Shown here: piece after piece, positions 9,283-21,300 of the stretch | Layout of the letters: every line of letters starts with the position of its first letter | Position numbering within the stretch: the stretch's first letter is position 1 | Notes under the pieces: model-generated | What the model saw: only the letters and a program-made list of their open reading frames with translations | Told to the model about the DNA's origin: nothing | Databases searched by the model: none | Assembly: GCA_965178125.1 (NCBI GenBank) | Contig: OZ237746.1 | Span: 744,001-808,000 of the forward strand | DNA length: 64,000 bases | Source of the DNA: Bilabrum cf. latius | Taxonomy: Eukaryota > Bigyra: Bicosoecida > Bigyra > Bicosoecida | Reading direction: 5' to 3' | Position numbers and translations under genes: made by a program

Positions 9283-12200
9283 ATGTAGGCATCAACTCTG
9301 CCAATTTACGGCGCAATAGCCCCTTTGGTAGTGTCTGCAGCGATTGCAGGGGCATGCATGGCAGCTGGTAAACCTGAAACCATGATTGCTGTCGCTGCCG
9401 TGCTGGGCGGAGCACTCGGTTGCCTTGGTGCTGGTGGCTTCTTCTCGGCCGCAATGCTTTGCATCGCAGCAGTCTGTGCGTACATTTGGTCTCCAATAGA
9501 TACTTCGTACTTCATGCGGCCATCCTGGCCTCTTGCATACGCGGTGTGCGCACTGGCGGCTGGTTTCGCGGCGGGAGCTGTGGGAGCTTTCGCGGACGCC
9601 GTTGCAGCAACCATCCAAGACGGGGCGGTAGCGGGAGGAACCGGCTTCGCTGCGCCGGCACCATGCGAGAAAGCTGCAAACCTGAGATCTCCTGCCGCTG
9701 CAGTTCGCAAAGAAGCCGTGTCAACCATCCCCGAGCAGACCCAAGTGCCTCCCACCTCTTTTGCTGACGTGGTGATCGTCGGAGCCGGGACCGCTGGGGC
9801 TTCGCTCGCGGCTCGCCTCGCAAGGGACGGGAGGAAAGTTGCAGTTGTTGAGAGCCACATGCAGCTGGAGGTGAGCCATCATTTTCCCGGCCGAATTCCG
9901 CGTGTTGCAACACTGCTCTCTTCGCGTCAAGCGCAAAGTCGCTTCCATGAGCATTACAGCTCGGTGACCGCCGTGCAAGTCGACTTACACCAATCCTTGT
10001 AGTGCATTGTACAGGTTTGGTACCGTTGCGACTCCCAAAGCCCACCCGTTTGATGGGCTGCTGACCGCCGATGCCACACTGTGCAGTTCCGTTGGGGCCT
10101 CTTCGTCTGCCATTGGAGTCCGCTTGCAATTCGCCCATATCCAATCACATGCATTTCTCCAAAATACTCCAGTCCCACCGCATTCGCATTTGATTCATTC
10201 GCAGGCGCGCATCGTGGGCGAGCTCATGCAGCCTGGCGGCGTGCGCTCCCTCGAGCGCATGGGGCTGGCCGACGCATGCAAGGACGGCAGGGCCAGGAGC
10301 GTGCGCGTGGACGGGTACGTCGTCGTGCCCAAAGCAACGGACGCGGGAATCCGCGACGAGTCCATGGCCAAGCAGATCGCCGAGAAGGAGCAGCCCGAGG
10401 GCGACGGGTTCGCCAGAAGGGACGCGCGCATCGAGGGGGCTGTCCTCCTCAAGTACCCCAGCACGGACCCGGAGGGCGGGGCAAGGCACTTTGGATTCGG
10501 AGCCCAGGCGGCCGACGAGGCCGGGGCCGTGGAGGCGCAGTTTGGCGAGGAGACCCGCCGCGTCAACGCCGCCCTCGACCTGGCCAGAGCGGCGGGCGTG
10601 GGCGCCTAGTCCGAGGAGAAGGAGCTGGACGTGGGCGATGGGCTGACGGACGCGCAGTCAGGGGCGCTTGCGGGGCTGGGCGGGGCCGGGGGCAACGGGA
10701 CCGGGACCCTCGTCCGAACGTCGGCCTCTGTTCCCCAGGGAACAAGCCAGTGGGGCGTGGACCCCATGCCCAGGGGCCGGTCGTTCCACAACCACCGGTT
10801 CGTGGCGGGGCTGAGGAGGCTGGCCTTCAGGGAACAGAACGTGCGGCTGTGCGTGGGGCGGGCGAGGGATGTCCTGCGATGCGGTGGGGAGGGTGACGAG
10901 GTGGCCAAAGCGGCGGCTGCCGGGGACGCTCGGAGGGTCAGCGATCTGCTGGTGGAGGCAGAGGAGGAGGCGCTGGGGCGGGCGCTCGGGGAGGAGGAGA
11001 AGCAAGTGGCGGAGCGGGTGGCGAGGCAGATGACGAGTGCCGCATCCAAGGCCTAGGGAACTAGCGGTAGGGGTGGTCAAACCGGCGAGGGGCGCGCGGT
11101 TGGGATCCGCTGGGTGCCGCACGGGGAGAGCAAGCCAAGGACCGTGCACGCCCCCCTTGTGGTCATCGCCGACGGGATGTTCTCGGGTCTCAGGCGGAAT
11201 GTGACGAGTGCGAAGCCTAGGCTGGTGAGCCATTTCGTGGGCCTGGTGATGCACCACCCCCCCATGGAATCCCCCCTCCCTTACAGGCACAGGGGGCACG
11301 TGTGCCTCACGGAGCCCACCCCCACGCTGGCCTACCAGATCAGCCCGTGCGCCACCCGCCTGCTGGTGGACTGTCCCACCCTCCTGCCCTCTGATGACGG
11401 GCTGTACCTCCCACTGGACGGAGAGGGAGAAGCAGAAGGGGAGCGCAAAGAGGACGGCGAAGGCGAAGAGGAGAAGAAGGACGAAGACGAGGAGGAGGAG
11501 CAAGAGCAGGAGGCCCAGGGAACAACGGACGGTGTTCCCCCGGGTGCTGTGAAGGACCTCAAGCCCGGCACGAGGGTGAAGAAGGTGGTCAAAGACAGCA
11601 CGCTGGCCGCCTACATCCGCTAGCACACGCTCCCGCAGCTCCCCGCGGGCTCCCTGCGAGAGGCAGCCAGGCGCGCCCTGGACACCCAGGTGCCCCAGCC
11701 GTGCGGGAACAGGTACCTGCCCGTGGCCCCCGAGGCCGAGGAGGACGGCCGCGGCAACGGGTCCACCGGCGTGGTGCTGCTGGGGGATGCATGGAACATG
11801 AGGCATCCGCTCACCGGCGGGGGCATGACGGTGGCACTCAAGGACACGGAGGCGCTCGCCGATGCGTTGCGCGGCGCCACTCTGGAGGAGCTGCGGAACC
11901 AGGGAGTGGAGGACCTCGGCGAGGAGCAGGCCCGGAAAGTGTCCGTTGACCTGGGCAGCCCCGCGGCCCTTGACGCTGCTTTGGACGGCTGGAAGGCCAG
12001 GCGCACCACGCACGCCTCCACGGTTAATGTGCTTGCCAACGCACTGTACGACGTGTTTAGCGTGCCTGAAGAGAAGGAGACCAAGTCGGGTGGGTCAGGG
12101 AACAAGGGGTCAGGGAACAAGCTGGACGTCGCGCTACAGGACCCCGCCACCCGCAAGGGTCTACGGGACGCGTGCCTGAACTACCTGGGCATGGGCGGGG

Positions 12201-12544
12201 CGTGTTCCGCCGGCCCCGTGCATCTCCTCGCTGCACTGACGCCATCCCCCGGCGTGCTCACTGCGCACTTCTTCTCGGTTGCCTTCAAGGCAGTGGGCGA
12301 TTCCGTGCTGCCCGTGCCCACCCCCTCCTCGGTTCGGCAGGCGTACATGACCGTGTGGGCCGCGTGCAGGATCGTGATGCCGCTGCTGGCGGATGAGAGA
12401 GCCACGCCGCTGGCCTGGCCGGCTGTGCAGACCGCCGTGAACCTCTTGTTCCCCTGGCGGGACGCGCACGTCAGTGCCGTGCCCAAGAGGAGTAGGAGGG
12501 GGAGGGTGGGGGTGGGGGTGGGGAAGAAGAAGGCAGTGGCATGA
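9283..12544 (+). CDS. SQLE: squalene monooxygenase (squalene epoxidase), two exons
   Basis: This FAD enzyme turns squalene into 2,3-oxidosqualene in sterol synthesis, on the ER membrane. Exon 1 (9283-9870) encodes two hydrophobic N-terminal segments and the FAD Rossmann motif GAGTAGASLAARLARDGRKV. Intron 9871-10204 is GTGAGC...TCGCAG. Exon 2 (10205-12544) carries ARIVGELMQPGG, GRSFHNHRFVAGLRR, VVIADGMFSGLRR, YQISPCATRLLVD and GDAWNMRHPLTGGGMTVALKD, all hallmarks of the family. The frame contains TAG at 9286, 10607, 11054 and 11621. The last sits in YIR-x-HTLPQLP, where known homologues have variable polar residues. At about 975 residues it is far longer than usual (about 500-570). The excess is Glu/Gly/Ala-rich insertions holding dispersed words. 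Start ATG 9283 is immediately followed by TAG; ATG 9352 is an alternative. It ends at TGA 12542. Confidence 0.92.
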
Positions 12545-13166
12545 GGTGAAGAATTCGGGGGTGTGGGGGGAGGTGGTGCTGGCGAGTGTGTGAAGCCCAC
12601 GCCGGTGAGTCTTCGTTCTAGCTAGGAACGATGCGCTAGTGGGTTGGTGGGTGGTGGACGGTAGATTTGCCGTATGGGCATGGGGGCTCTGGGGCCTTGT
12701 GCGACTGTGATGCTCATTGTCTATGGTGACCAACTGCGGTCACGATGGCTGATGCTGCCATCACCTGTTCGCCTCGCCCTCCTCTTTGGGGCTCTCTGCT
12801 TCCCGGTAGCGACGATACCTGTCGCTGAGGTGTGCTGTGCCGTGCTGTGCTGCTCGTTTTCTCCATGGGTGACATCGAATTGAGTCGATGGTAGGAGTGG
12901 CACGCGTCTTTGGGGTCTGCTGCGAAGTTGTGTGCTGGTTGCTCGGTGGATGTGGTGATTTTGAGGTCAGGGGAGGCCGGCCCGCTCCTGCCTGACGGGG
13001 ACTGACTGGCGGTCTTTTCGATTGTCTTGTCGGTCTCCTGTCGGCGGCTTGCGGTGGCACTGTCCTGCTTCAAGTTACCGTGTCCTTGCGTTGGCAGCCA
13101 ATAGCAGGCCATGTATCTTGTGTGTTTTTAGTTCGTCAGCATGACAGTGGCTAATCTTGCTTGCAG
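12545..13166. other. region downstream of squalene monooxygenase; possible first exon of the next gene
   Basis: No firm gene. A plus-strand ATG at 12752 opens a signal-peptide-like stretch (MLPSPVRLALLFGALCF) with several possible GT donors after it. It could be the first exon joined to the coding exon at 13167. No donor gives clear support, so the link is speculative. Confidence 0.25.
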
Positions 13167-13432
13167 TACTGGCAGGATTGACTGTGTATCCACCCAAGGA
13201 CTCGCCCGGCTCCAACTTTAGGATCCTCGTGCGGAGGGGTGCACTGCCGACGCCCGAGGTGTATGACTAGATTGTCACCTCCAACGGGTCCTTCATCCCC
13301 TCGCCATCGATGACCCTGGAATCGAGCCCCGCTGACCCCTTGTCCCTCTTTTACATCGGGGTGCAGATGAAGGAGGATGTCTTCACAGACATGCAGGCCG
13401 GCGACTTTGAGATCCGCGCAATCGATCTGTGA
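13167..13432 (+). CDS. orphan coding exon, C-terminal part of an unrecognised protein
   Basis: After a good acceptor (CTTGCTTGCAG, ending 13166) a frame of about 88 codons opens with strong coding character: TVYPPKDSPGSNFRILVRRG, then EVYD-TAG-IVTSNGSFIPSPSM, then DPLSLFYIGVQMKEDV and DFEIRAIDL. It contains one in-frame TAG and would be missed under the standard code. It ends at TGA 13430-13432, but this TGA lies inside CTGTGAGTGG, a perfect 5' splice site (donor GTGAGT at 13429). The exon may therefore continue into another exon not found here. The beta-rich pattern is reminiscent of extracellular domains, but I cannot assign a family. The first exon is not identified. Confidence 0.5.
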
Positions 13433-14020
13433 GTGGGATCGATCGGTGGATCCAGGATTGGTTCATCGCATGGCCTGTCCTGCTCCGACCTCTGCCAGCC
13501 TCAAAGCCGCTCAGCGGCAGCGACTAGCGGCGCGCAGGTCTGCTCTTGGCGCTTTGGCAGACTGCGGCGAGAATGGTCCAGGTCTTTATTTTGCTACTTG
13601 GAGTGTTTGTATTTGCTGTTTCGTTGATCAGATTCAGGCAACACTCAAGAAATATCGACAGGGATCCATCCTGTGGATCCACTAGGACCACTCCCTGCCT
13701 CACTTCCACAACGTTGGATGCCCAAGCCAAGCCAATCAATCGGATCCAAAGATCCTTCGGAGTAACGCACCCTGTCAACGCAGTCCGTCCTCCCGAAGCT
13801 CATGCAGACGCGACCGCCATTCCAAGCCGTGGCTCGCCTAAGCGAGCATGACACGCAGCTGGGAAGGCGAGGCGCGCCGCCCGCTTCGCTCCGGACCCGC
13901 TCCAAAATCACATGATGCGCAACTCACTCACGAAAGGAGCCACTATCTCTCATCGCCATCACCACCATCGATAAACGGCGACGAATGCCCAAAAAGCAAG
14001 CAATCGCTCGCTCCCTCTCT
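13433..14020. other. region between the orphan exon and the cathepsin gene
   Basis: Mixed sequence with GGATCC/GATCGATC-rich patches near 13436-13460 and 13735-13760. I see no convincing exon or RNA gene. Confidence 0.4.
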
Positions 14021-16714
14021 TCACGAGGAAGGCGCGAAGGCGGCGCGGTGCTCCTCAGTGATGTCGGGGACGGCCCAGTCACCCTCAGAGGTGATGCCCA
14101 GGTTCATGCTCTCGTCCGTGGAGATGTAGAACCAGCCCTCGGCGCCCCATGCAGTGCCCCACGAGTTGCGGCCGATCAGGTACTGCTCCCCGTCGGTGGT
14201 CTCGCCGAATCCCACCAGCGAGATTTCGTGGTTGATCTCGATGGGACCCGACACCTGCTCCTTGTAGATGCCGCCCGCGTAGTTCTCGAACTTGGCGGTG
14301 ACCATCATGCCGGCTCCGATGGGCCCGCGGGCCACCAGCTCGGCCTTGATCTTATCGACTCCGGATACCTGTCCGAACTCCTTGACCTTCCAGGCGGGGT
14401 ACTGCTTGACCACGGCGCACGACCCGGGAGAGAAGGACGAGTTGGAGGGGGAGCACGTCTCGCAGATCTGGATGGGGTCGCAGGAAGCTCGCTTGGGGTC
14501 CTTGGCGATGTACTGCTGGCAGGTCTGGTCAGGGAGCCCGTTCTTCATCATGTACTGGTACACTCCCTCGGGCTCACCGCCCTCGCAGGACCCGCCCGCC
14601 TGGCAATTGAGGATGGGCTGCACGGCGAGGTTGATCTGCGCGATCTTGGGGGCGTCCAGCGCCATGTTGATCCGATCCGACAGGGCGGAAGTGCTGCCCT
14701 GTGCCCAGCACGACCCGCAGTCTGCGATGCACGGGGACACCGAAGCGATGCATGCAATGCAAATAATTAGTAAAGCGACCGATATGCACGAGCGGGCCCA
14801 CAAGTACAAAGATAGGCGCCAGCAATGCAGTACAATGCACCCTAGCAGCAGCGCGAGAGGTTCTCGTCTCACACTGGGGGATGTGCTGGTTCTTGTTGCG
14901 GGTGGTGTAGTCAATCCCGTTCATGGCGCGGGGGTCGTGCACCTTGGGCAGGTCAGCGGCGGTCATGTACGTGTGGGGCAGGGGAGAGACCACGTGGGAG
15001 GGCTTGGGGCCCTTGGAGGACTTTTTGCAGGGCTCGTTGGCCTTGAGGTACTTGCTCGGGGGCAAGCCGTCCGCCACGTCTGCGTGCAGGCGCATCTCCA
15101 GCGCGGGCTTGGGCTGGGGCTTGCCGGACGGGGGTGGCAGCGGGGGCGTGTGGGGAGCCGTCTTGCCCCACTGGCAGTCGCACTCGATGCACAGCCCGCC
15201 CTTGTTGGTGGGGTTGGAAGGCGTGCTGCGCTGCACCTTGGCGAACCCGCGGTCGAGGCCCCACCCTGCGACGAGCAACACGGAAAACAATGCATAGCAT
15301 GGAAGAAGCAAAAAGCATGGGGAAAATAAGAAAGTAAGAAAGAATGGTGGAGATGCGGTCGAGGATAAATCCGATGCTTTGCGAGCTGGCGCAGCTTGCC
15401 TTCGAAGCATTTGTGAGGGATGCGCATCGCATGTGCACGTGCATTGCATTGCAGTGCTCACATGTGCCCCACGAGTTCCGCATGACCCAGTAGGGAGTGG
15501 TGGTCCCGTCCTCGTTGGCGTCCTCCCCCCAGCCCACCACGGAGATGGAGTGCTCGATGCACGCGGGGTCGTTGCCCTTGCAAGCATCCGTCTCGTCGAC
15601 GAAGACCCCCGGGCCTCTGTAGTTCTCGAAAGCCTCGGTCACGGCCACCCCGCAGGCGATGGGCCCGTTCTGGTAGATCTCGGCCATCATGGCGTGGGAG
15701 CCGTTGACCTCTCCGTATTCCTCAACGTGGTACGCCTGGTACGTGTCCACGGGCCCGCACCCGGCACCCGGGCTGCAGGTGAAGGCGTACGATTCGGCAG
15801 TGCACTGGCGGCCGGTCTTGTACCATCCCTGTGCCCTGTAGATGGCGCCGGTCTCGGAGGTGATGTTGTTCTCGTGGATGTACTGCAGTGCGGTGATCGG
15901 GTCGCCGCCGTAGCACCCGTTGTCGCCCAGGTGGCTGTCGCAGTCCAGGATGGACTGGGGGCCCAGGGTGATCTGGGGCCACGTGCCGTTTTGCTGCAGC
16001 CTCAGGCGGTCCGACAGCATGGAGGCAGCTGCGAGACGGCACAAGTGGTAACATGAGCTGCATCGAATCGAGGCTCGTCAGATCCAATCGAGTCTTCGGG
16101 GCGCGGAGCGGATTGTTTCCCGTTCAGATTAGAATCGGCAGATAAGACGTCCGGCTCGAGGTTGCAAGCCTCATGATGAAAGAAATCAGACGAATAGTAT
16201 AAATATACGCACTCACTCGCGAAAGACCAGCAGGATCCGCAGTCTGCGAGCGAAGGAGACAGGGCACGATTCGAAGAGATTAGTCGGCAAGATGCGTCGC
16301 CTTCATTTCCCTCGGAGCAACATAAAGGCCAGCATGGTGAGCAAGCAATGTTCCAGTTAGATTCGTACTATACAAAAGTTCAAAGAAACACATTTTTCAT
16401 GGCTGTTCGTCTCACAATGCCTGCGAAAGAGTGGGGGGGGTCTCAAAAGGGCCGTGCTGTAATTGTCGGTTCTAGAAGGCTGCATGGGCAGTCATGTGAT
16501 ACACTTACGGGATGTGCTGGTTGCGAGCGGTGGAGATCTGCGCTCCCATCGATTTCAGGGTATCGCGGACATCGTACGTCTTGGGCAGGTCTTCGGGTGC
16601 ATACAGCTTGTGCGGGGGCGTGCTCTTCACCACCGACGTGCGGTGCTTTGAACGAACGAATCCTTGGGCATTTGCTGCCACAGCTAGTGCTAGGATGGCT
16701 GCAATGGTCTTCAT
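14021..16714 (-). CDS. tandem double cathepsin X/Z-like cysteine protease, six exons
   Basis: This is a secreted or lysosomal papain-family (C1A) protease with two complete cathepsin X-type units in one chain. Exons in order: 16509-16714, 16416-16420 (5-nt microexon), 16217-16243, 15462-16028, 14873-15265 and 14021-14721. The total is 1899 nt, 632 residues. Signal peptide: MKTIAAILALAVAANA. Both units carry the cathepsin X hallmark NQHIP before the active-site Cys (CGSCWSFA in unit 1, CGSCWAQG in unit 2), the active His (EHSISVVGWG; NHEISLVGFG) and the active Asn (RNSWGT in both). Introns are GTGAG or GTAAGT to CGCAG. Joining exon 5 to exon 6 restores HIPQYCGSCW exactly, which confirms that junction. 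A Pro/Lys-rich linker of about 100 residues joins the units. The stop is TGA 14021-14023, with no in-frame TAG. Both units look catalytically intact. Confidence 0.88.
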
Positions 16715-16807
16715 GGTCAGAAGAAGGAAAATGGTTGCTGGTTTGGCGCTGATCTGATTTATTATGTATATAACGAGTACCTTACTGGCATGAAAACACT
16801 CAAAGTA

Positions 16808-17524
16808 TCAAGCTTCAATATCTGCTCGTGCTCTGCGCAGCAGGTCTGCACATTCGCTGTGATCGCCAATACGAGCTGCTTCTAGAGGTACCACGTGCCG
16901 TATTGGTGTTTCTAGCCCTGAGCTGATCGTGGATGCAAGCTCCCCACGTCTGTCAAGCCCACCAGCCAGCTTACCCAATCTAAGCCGCCTTGCAAGCTCC
17001 ATTGGACGCCCCTCTGCTGCTGCTCGAAATATAAGGCGTGCATCTTGTTGCGCTTCAATGGTTCGCCTCCACAGAAGCAAGCTCTTCTGTTTTCTGGGAA
17101 CGAAGTCGCGTATTTCGGTTGCCAGGGCTTGAAATCCATTCTTTGCAGCCACTTCCGATGGTAATTCGCCGCTTACATTCCTAATCCTCCGATCCGCTCT
17201 CGCTTCCAGAAGGACCCGAGCGCAAGAAGACTGTCCACGTTTCGCTGCAACGTGCAGCGGCGTGTCTGTACCCGTCGGGGTTTCTCCGGTGGCGCGAAGA
17301 ATATCATATCTGGATAGCATGCATGCGTGCATGTCTGCTCCGGCCCCTATAAGTTCGCGCACAAGCTCGCTATGCCCGTGAACGCAGGCGATGTGCAGTG
17401 GCGAGCTGCCTAGGCCGTCGTTGAAGACAGTGTTCGGATCCGCCTTGGAAGCAATACATGATCGTAAATTTTCCAGGTTGCCAGAACATATCGCGTGCCA
17501 AAGCTCCAGCTCAATCCCTTCCAT
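16808..17524 (-). CDS. small ankyrin-repeat protein with the shared C-terminal module
   Basis: A 238-residue intronless protein with about three ankyrin repeats, for example SSPLHIACVHGHSELVRELI and DTPLHVAAKRGQSSCARVLL. Residues about 150-238 form the module also found in LRR proteins B and C and in the exon-array ankyrin protein: LLWRRTIEAQQDARLIFRAA, EGRPMELARRLRLGKLAGGL, then VPLEAARIGDHSECADLLRR. The start is ATG 17522-17524 and the stop is TGA 16808-16810. It contains no TAG, so it is the simplest member for studying the module. It is divergent from the large plus-strand gene at 18352. The molecular role is unknown; ankyrin repeats imply protein binding. Confidence 0.85.
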   Translation of the reverse strand: MEGIELELWHAICSGNLENLRSCIASKADPNTVFNDGLGSSPLHIACVHGHSELVRELIGAGADMHACMLSRYDILRATGETPTGTDTPLHVAAKRGQSSCARVLLEARADRRIRNVSGELPSEVAAKNGFQALATEIRDFVPRKQKSLLLWRRTIEAQQDARLIFRAAAEGRPMELARRLRLGKLAGGLDRRGELASTISSGLETPIRHVVPLEAARIGDHSECADLLRRARADIEA

Positions 17525-18351
17525 CGTTCGCTGTCAAAATGTCCTGCGTGCGACCAATTGCGATGTCGCTCCGAGTAGGACCTAGCCGTTCGCTGTATTA
17601 TCACGAACAACGGTTCACCTTCATTACAGCTCTGGGGGGTATGGCGACTCCTGAAATTCGAGCTTTATCACTGCAGCGCGCGAAGGTCAGGGCAAGGAGG
17701 GGCTAGCAGCGAGCAACGGAGCTGATCAGGCAGCGCCTTGCGGAGCTGCCGTCAGAGCCATCCGTGGACCATTCATGGTTCCCAGGATCTCGAACCGCTG
17801 CTCGAGCTGAATTTCTGCTTCGTGATTCTAGACCAGTGCTCGCGCCACACACAAGAGATGCGATGCCGAGCGGCAACGACAGCACTTTATCCTCTCAGGC
17901 GGCATCGTCTCATCATCGGTACGGTGGGAGCAGCCGCTCCAAGTCGCGTGAAGCTACCTAGGAAAGGCAATCGAGGCATCGCGTTGAATTACGTGGCACG
18001 GGCAAACCGCTCGCAAACTCCGCTGCCAGAACGCACTAGCTGCATGCAGCTGCAAAAGAGGGGCATGCAACCGTTCGCAGAGCAGCGAGCTCGCACGGGC
18101 GACAACCGGCGGGAGGTCGAAATCAACGAGGATACCACGGGGTATCGAAATAGCAGAACATCAATGCGTTCACGCTGCAAGACCACACGACCCGCACGGC
18201 CGCGAGGCGAGCGCGAACGAGAGGCGGAAAGAAGCTCTGGCAGTTCGAGACGAAGAAGCAAGTGCTCGGTGCTCGCACTCCTAGTAGAAGCTCCCATGGG
18301 AGGGCCCGTCCCATGACTGCCAGCACCACTAGAAGAAGCAATACACTGCGT
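17525..18351. other. divergent upstream region (ankyrin gene / 18.35 kb gene)
   Basis: This lies between two divergently transcribed genes. A plus-strand frame (17738-18316) exists but lacks family features and is not called. No tRNA or clear palindrome was recognised. Confidence 0.4.
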
Positions 18352-21300
18352 ATGAATCTCAACGATGCCTGCCAGCACAACTCCTAGAGCTCGGCACAGC
18401 TGCCGACGCTGCCAGGAGGATCTGGCCCATCCAGCCCGGTGCGCGCCTCCGATGGCGGTGGGAAGGAAGATGAAGATCAAGTCGGGCGCGACTCGAAGGT
18501 CGAAGAGCCTATGGATGCACCGCTGCGGCAGGCATCAGCATCAGTATCAGCAGGAGCAGGAGCAGTGGTGGGGTCGGGGCTACCGGAGAGCTCCGCGGGA
18601 GGACTTGGAGCCCAGAGGCTGCCGCCATCCTCGTCCTCATCTTCATCTTCACTGGCCGGCGACCCGACCGGCACGCGGGGCGGGAGTGGCCATCCAATCG
18701 GAGGCGGTTCGGCTCGCGCGAGGCAGCGGCCGTCCACCGCGCTGCCTGCGAGACGCACTCGTCACACCGCTGGCCGCTCCACGCGGTCGCTGCTGCGGCG
18801 CGGCACGGCCAGCACCAGCCAGCTCAGGGGAAGTGTGACGAGTGCGCTGGGTCCGCAGGCGTCCGCGGGTTCCGGTTACGCCGAGCAGTTTGTGCGTGCG
18901 ACGGAACGGGCAGCCATGTTCTCTGGCGAGCCGGTTGTAACCTTAGAACCGAGGGCGCACCCGGCCGTGGCCCGGCCAACACCCGAGGAGGCAGCGCGCC
19001 GGAGAGCTTGCGGTGTGACGAGTGGAGGAACCGGTGCCGGGGTGCCCGCCGCGATGGACGCCGGGCTTTTGGCACTGCAGCGATCCAAGGGTGTGACGAG
19101 TGTTGTGGAGCTTCCGTCCATGGGGCTCGCACAGATGAGCAGCGTGCTGGATCTAGAGGAGGAGGATCCGCACGAGGGTGACGGAGGTGAGGGTGGTCAA
19201 ACTGGAGGAAGCAGTGGTCAAACCGGCGTGGCCAGGACGACCACTCGGCGCCCGACCACCGCCCCTGCGAACGCCCCTTTAGCCCCCCACCAGCACCACC
19301 AGCACCACCAACCATCCCACCGGACAGCACGCCTGCCGAAACCGCGCCGGATCGGCATGCGCCCGGGGTCTCGCGCCTCCCAGGCCGGTGCGTACCACGG
19401 AGTCATCGCGGGTGACGAGCGAGCCTTCGGGGTAGACGCTGCGGAGGACTCCGCTGACGTCACAGGAGGTGACTCATCGCCCGCGTTTCCGCACCTCGAG
19501 TCGCGGGCCAGCGTCACACTCGCCGACGAAGGTTCGATCGAGACCGTGGAGGAACAGTTCGCCAGGATGCTTCGGGCGTCCGCTGGCAGGGCGCGGGCAG
19601 GGACGGGGCCCCTGGCCCAGGGCACTCGTCACACCGCTGATGGCGACGAGGACGGGGACCAGGACCCGGCAGGCGATCAAGCGGGCCATCGTCAGCACTC
19701 GTCACACCGTTACGCCACGTCAGGCGGCGTGTCACCATCCTCCCTGCAGAGGTCCCTTGCGCTGCAGGACGCCTCCAAGGAATGGAGGGAGCAGGAGCAG
19801 GAGCTGGACGATGACGAGGACCAGGACGAGGGGGGAGTGGAGCCGTCCCGGGGTGAGCACTCGTCACACCGGCTCGCCCCACGTCTCCACAGCATCTCCC
19901 TCCGGAGTGGGGGGGAGGCAGACAGCCTGAGATAGGCGCAGCCCAGAACCAGCCCACTGAGGTCCACGGGGGGCATCGCCGGGGGCGGGAATCGATCCCG
20001 GGACCAAGGGGTCGGATCTCGGGCGACATCATCCACTCGTCGACAGCGCCCACACTCGTCACACGCAGTACGCGGGCAGCTGTCCGTGCGGCTTGCCCGC
20101 GGGATGGCCAGCACCGCAGGGGCCATGGCTCTGGACGCGGCCGAGGCCTCCCGCAGGCGGACGGGCCGGGGCCAGCCGGCGACGCACCTGCGCGCCGCTT
20201 TGGACACCATGGCCAGGCGGAGGGGCGCCGTGGGCACCTTACTGCAGTGCACTTGCGAGGTGGACGCGGCAACCTACAGGGACGCGTGGAAACGGACGGA
20301 GCTGCGGCATGGGGTGCAGCGCACGAAGGTGCGGGCCAGGGAGTCGGCGGCGCGAGGCGGTTCCTCTGGGGAGGACGACTGGAGACAGGAGGGTCCTCTT
20401 CGCAGGGTGTTCTCGTTCTACGCGTCTCTGTTCGAGCCTGCGCAGCAGCTGGTGGGCGGCTCGGGCGGCAAGGGCGGGGCCACGAGGGGCAGCATGTCGG
20501 GAAGCAAATACGCCAACGAAACCGTCTCTTTCGGGGAGGCTCTTTTTTAGTGCCGGGACCTGGGTATCGTACCCGCGCTCCTCAGCCGCAAGGAGCTGGA
20601 GTTCTGCTTCGCCCACAGGTTGAGACCCACCAGCGCCATGGCCTCGGTGACGGAGCCAAGGCGTGAGGAGATGCTGGAGAAGTTGCGGGACCAGGACCTT
20701 GACTACACTGCCTGGCTGTGCTTCATGGCCACAGTGGCAGTGTTCGCATTCTCCAAGCCGCAGGTCGCTATTTCCGGTCTGGGGCTGCCCGAGCCGGCGG
20801 CTGCTCCTTTGGCGGCAGAAGCGGCTGCTGATGGGACCGCCGGGGAAGATGCATCGCACGGTGGTGCACAACCGCACCTGTCTGTTCCCTCGGTGTTCCG
20901 CACCGCCGGCAAGGACCTGCAGCTGATGAGCCCGTCCCTGGAGCGGGCCGTGGCTCTCGAGATAGCGGCTGGGGAACACAAGGGGGTGGGGGCGGCTGGG
21001 GAACACAAGGGGGTGGGGGCGGCTGGGGAACAAGGAACGGCGGGTGGCGACCGCAGCGGGCTGGGCCTCAGCACAGACGACTGGCGATGCAACCCGCAGC
21101 TGGTGCGCGCGCGGCTGGGGCAGAGCGACGCGCAGAAGATCGCGCGGTTTATGCGGCACACTGCACTGCACGATCGTGCCCACGTGGACAAAGTCCTCCA
21201 GTCGGTGGGCAAAGAGACCTCCCTTCTGGTCAGCTCGGGTGGGGACAGAACCTCATACCTGAAGCAGAACACCTCCATCGTGCAGAATCAGAAGAGGGTC

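Noticed and set aside
10658-12013. Minus-strand frame of 451 codons opposite squalene monooxygenase
   Set aside because: Antisense shadow in GC-rich DNA; the plus strand carries all the enzyme motifs.
14292-15329. Plus-strand frame opposite the cathepsin gene
   Set aside because: It crosses well-supported introns of the minus-strand gene and shows no domain.
17738-18316. Plus-strand open frame of 192 codons upstream of the 18.35 kb gene
   Set aside because: Arg/Ser-rich with no pattern, different from the confirmed frame, and lying where the divergent promoters should be.
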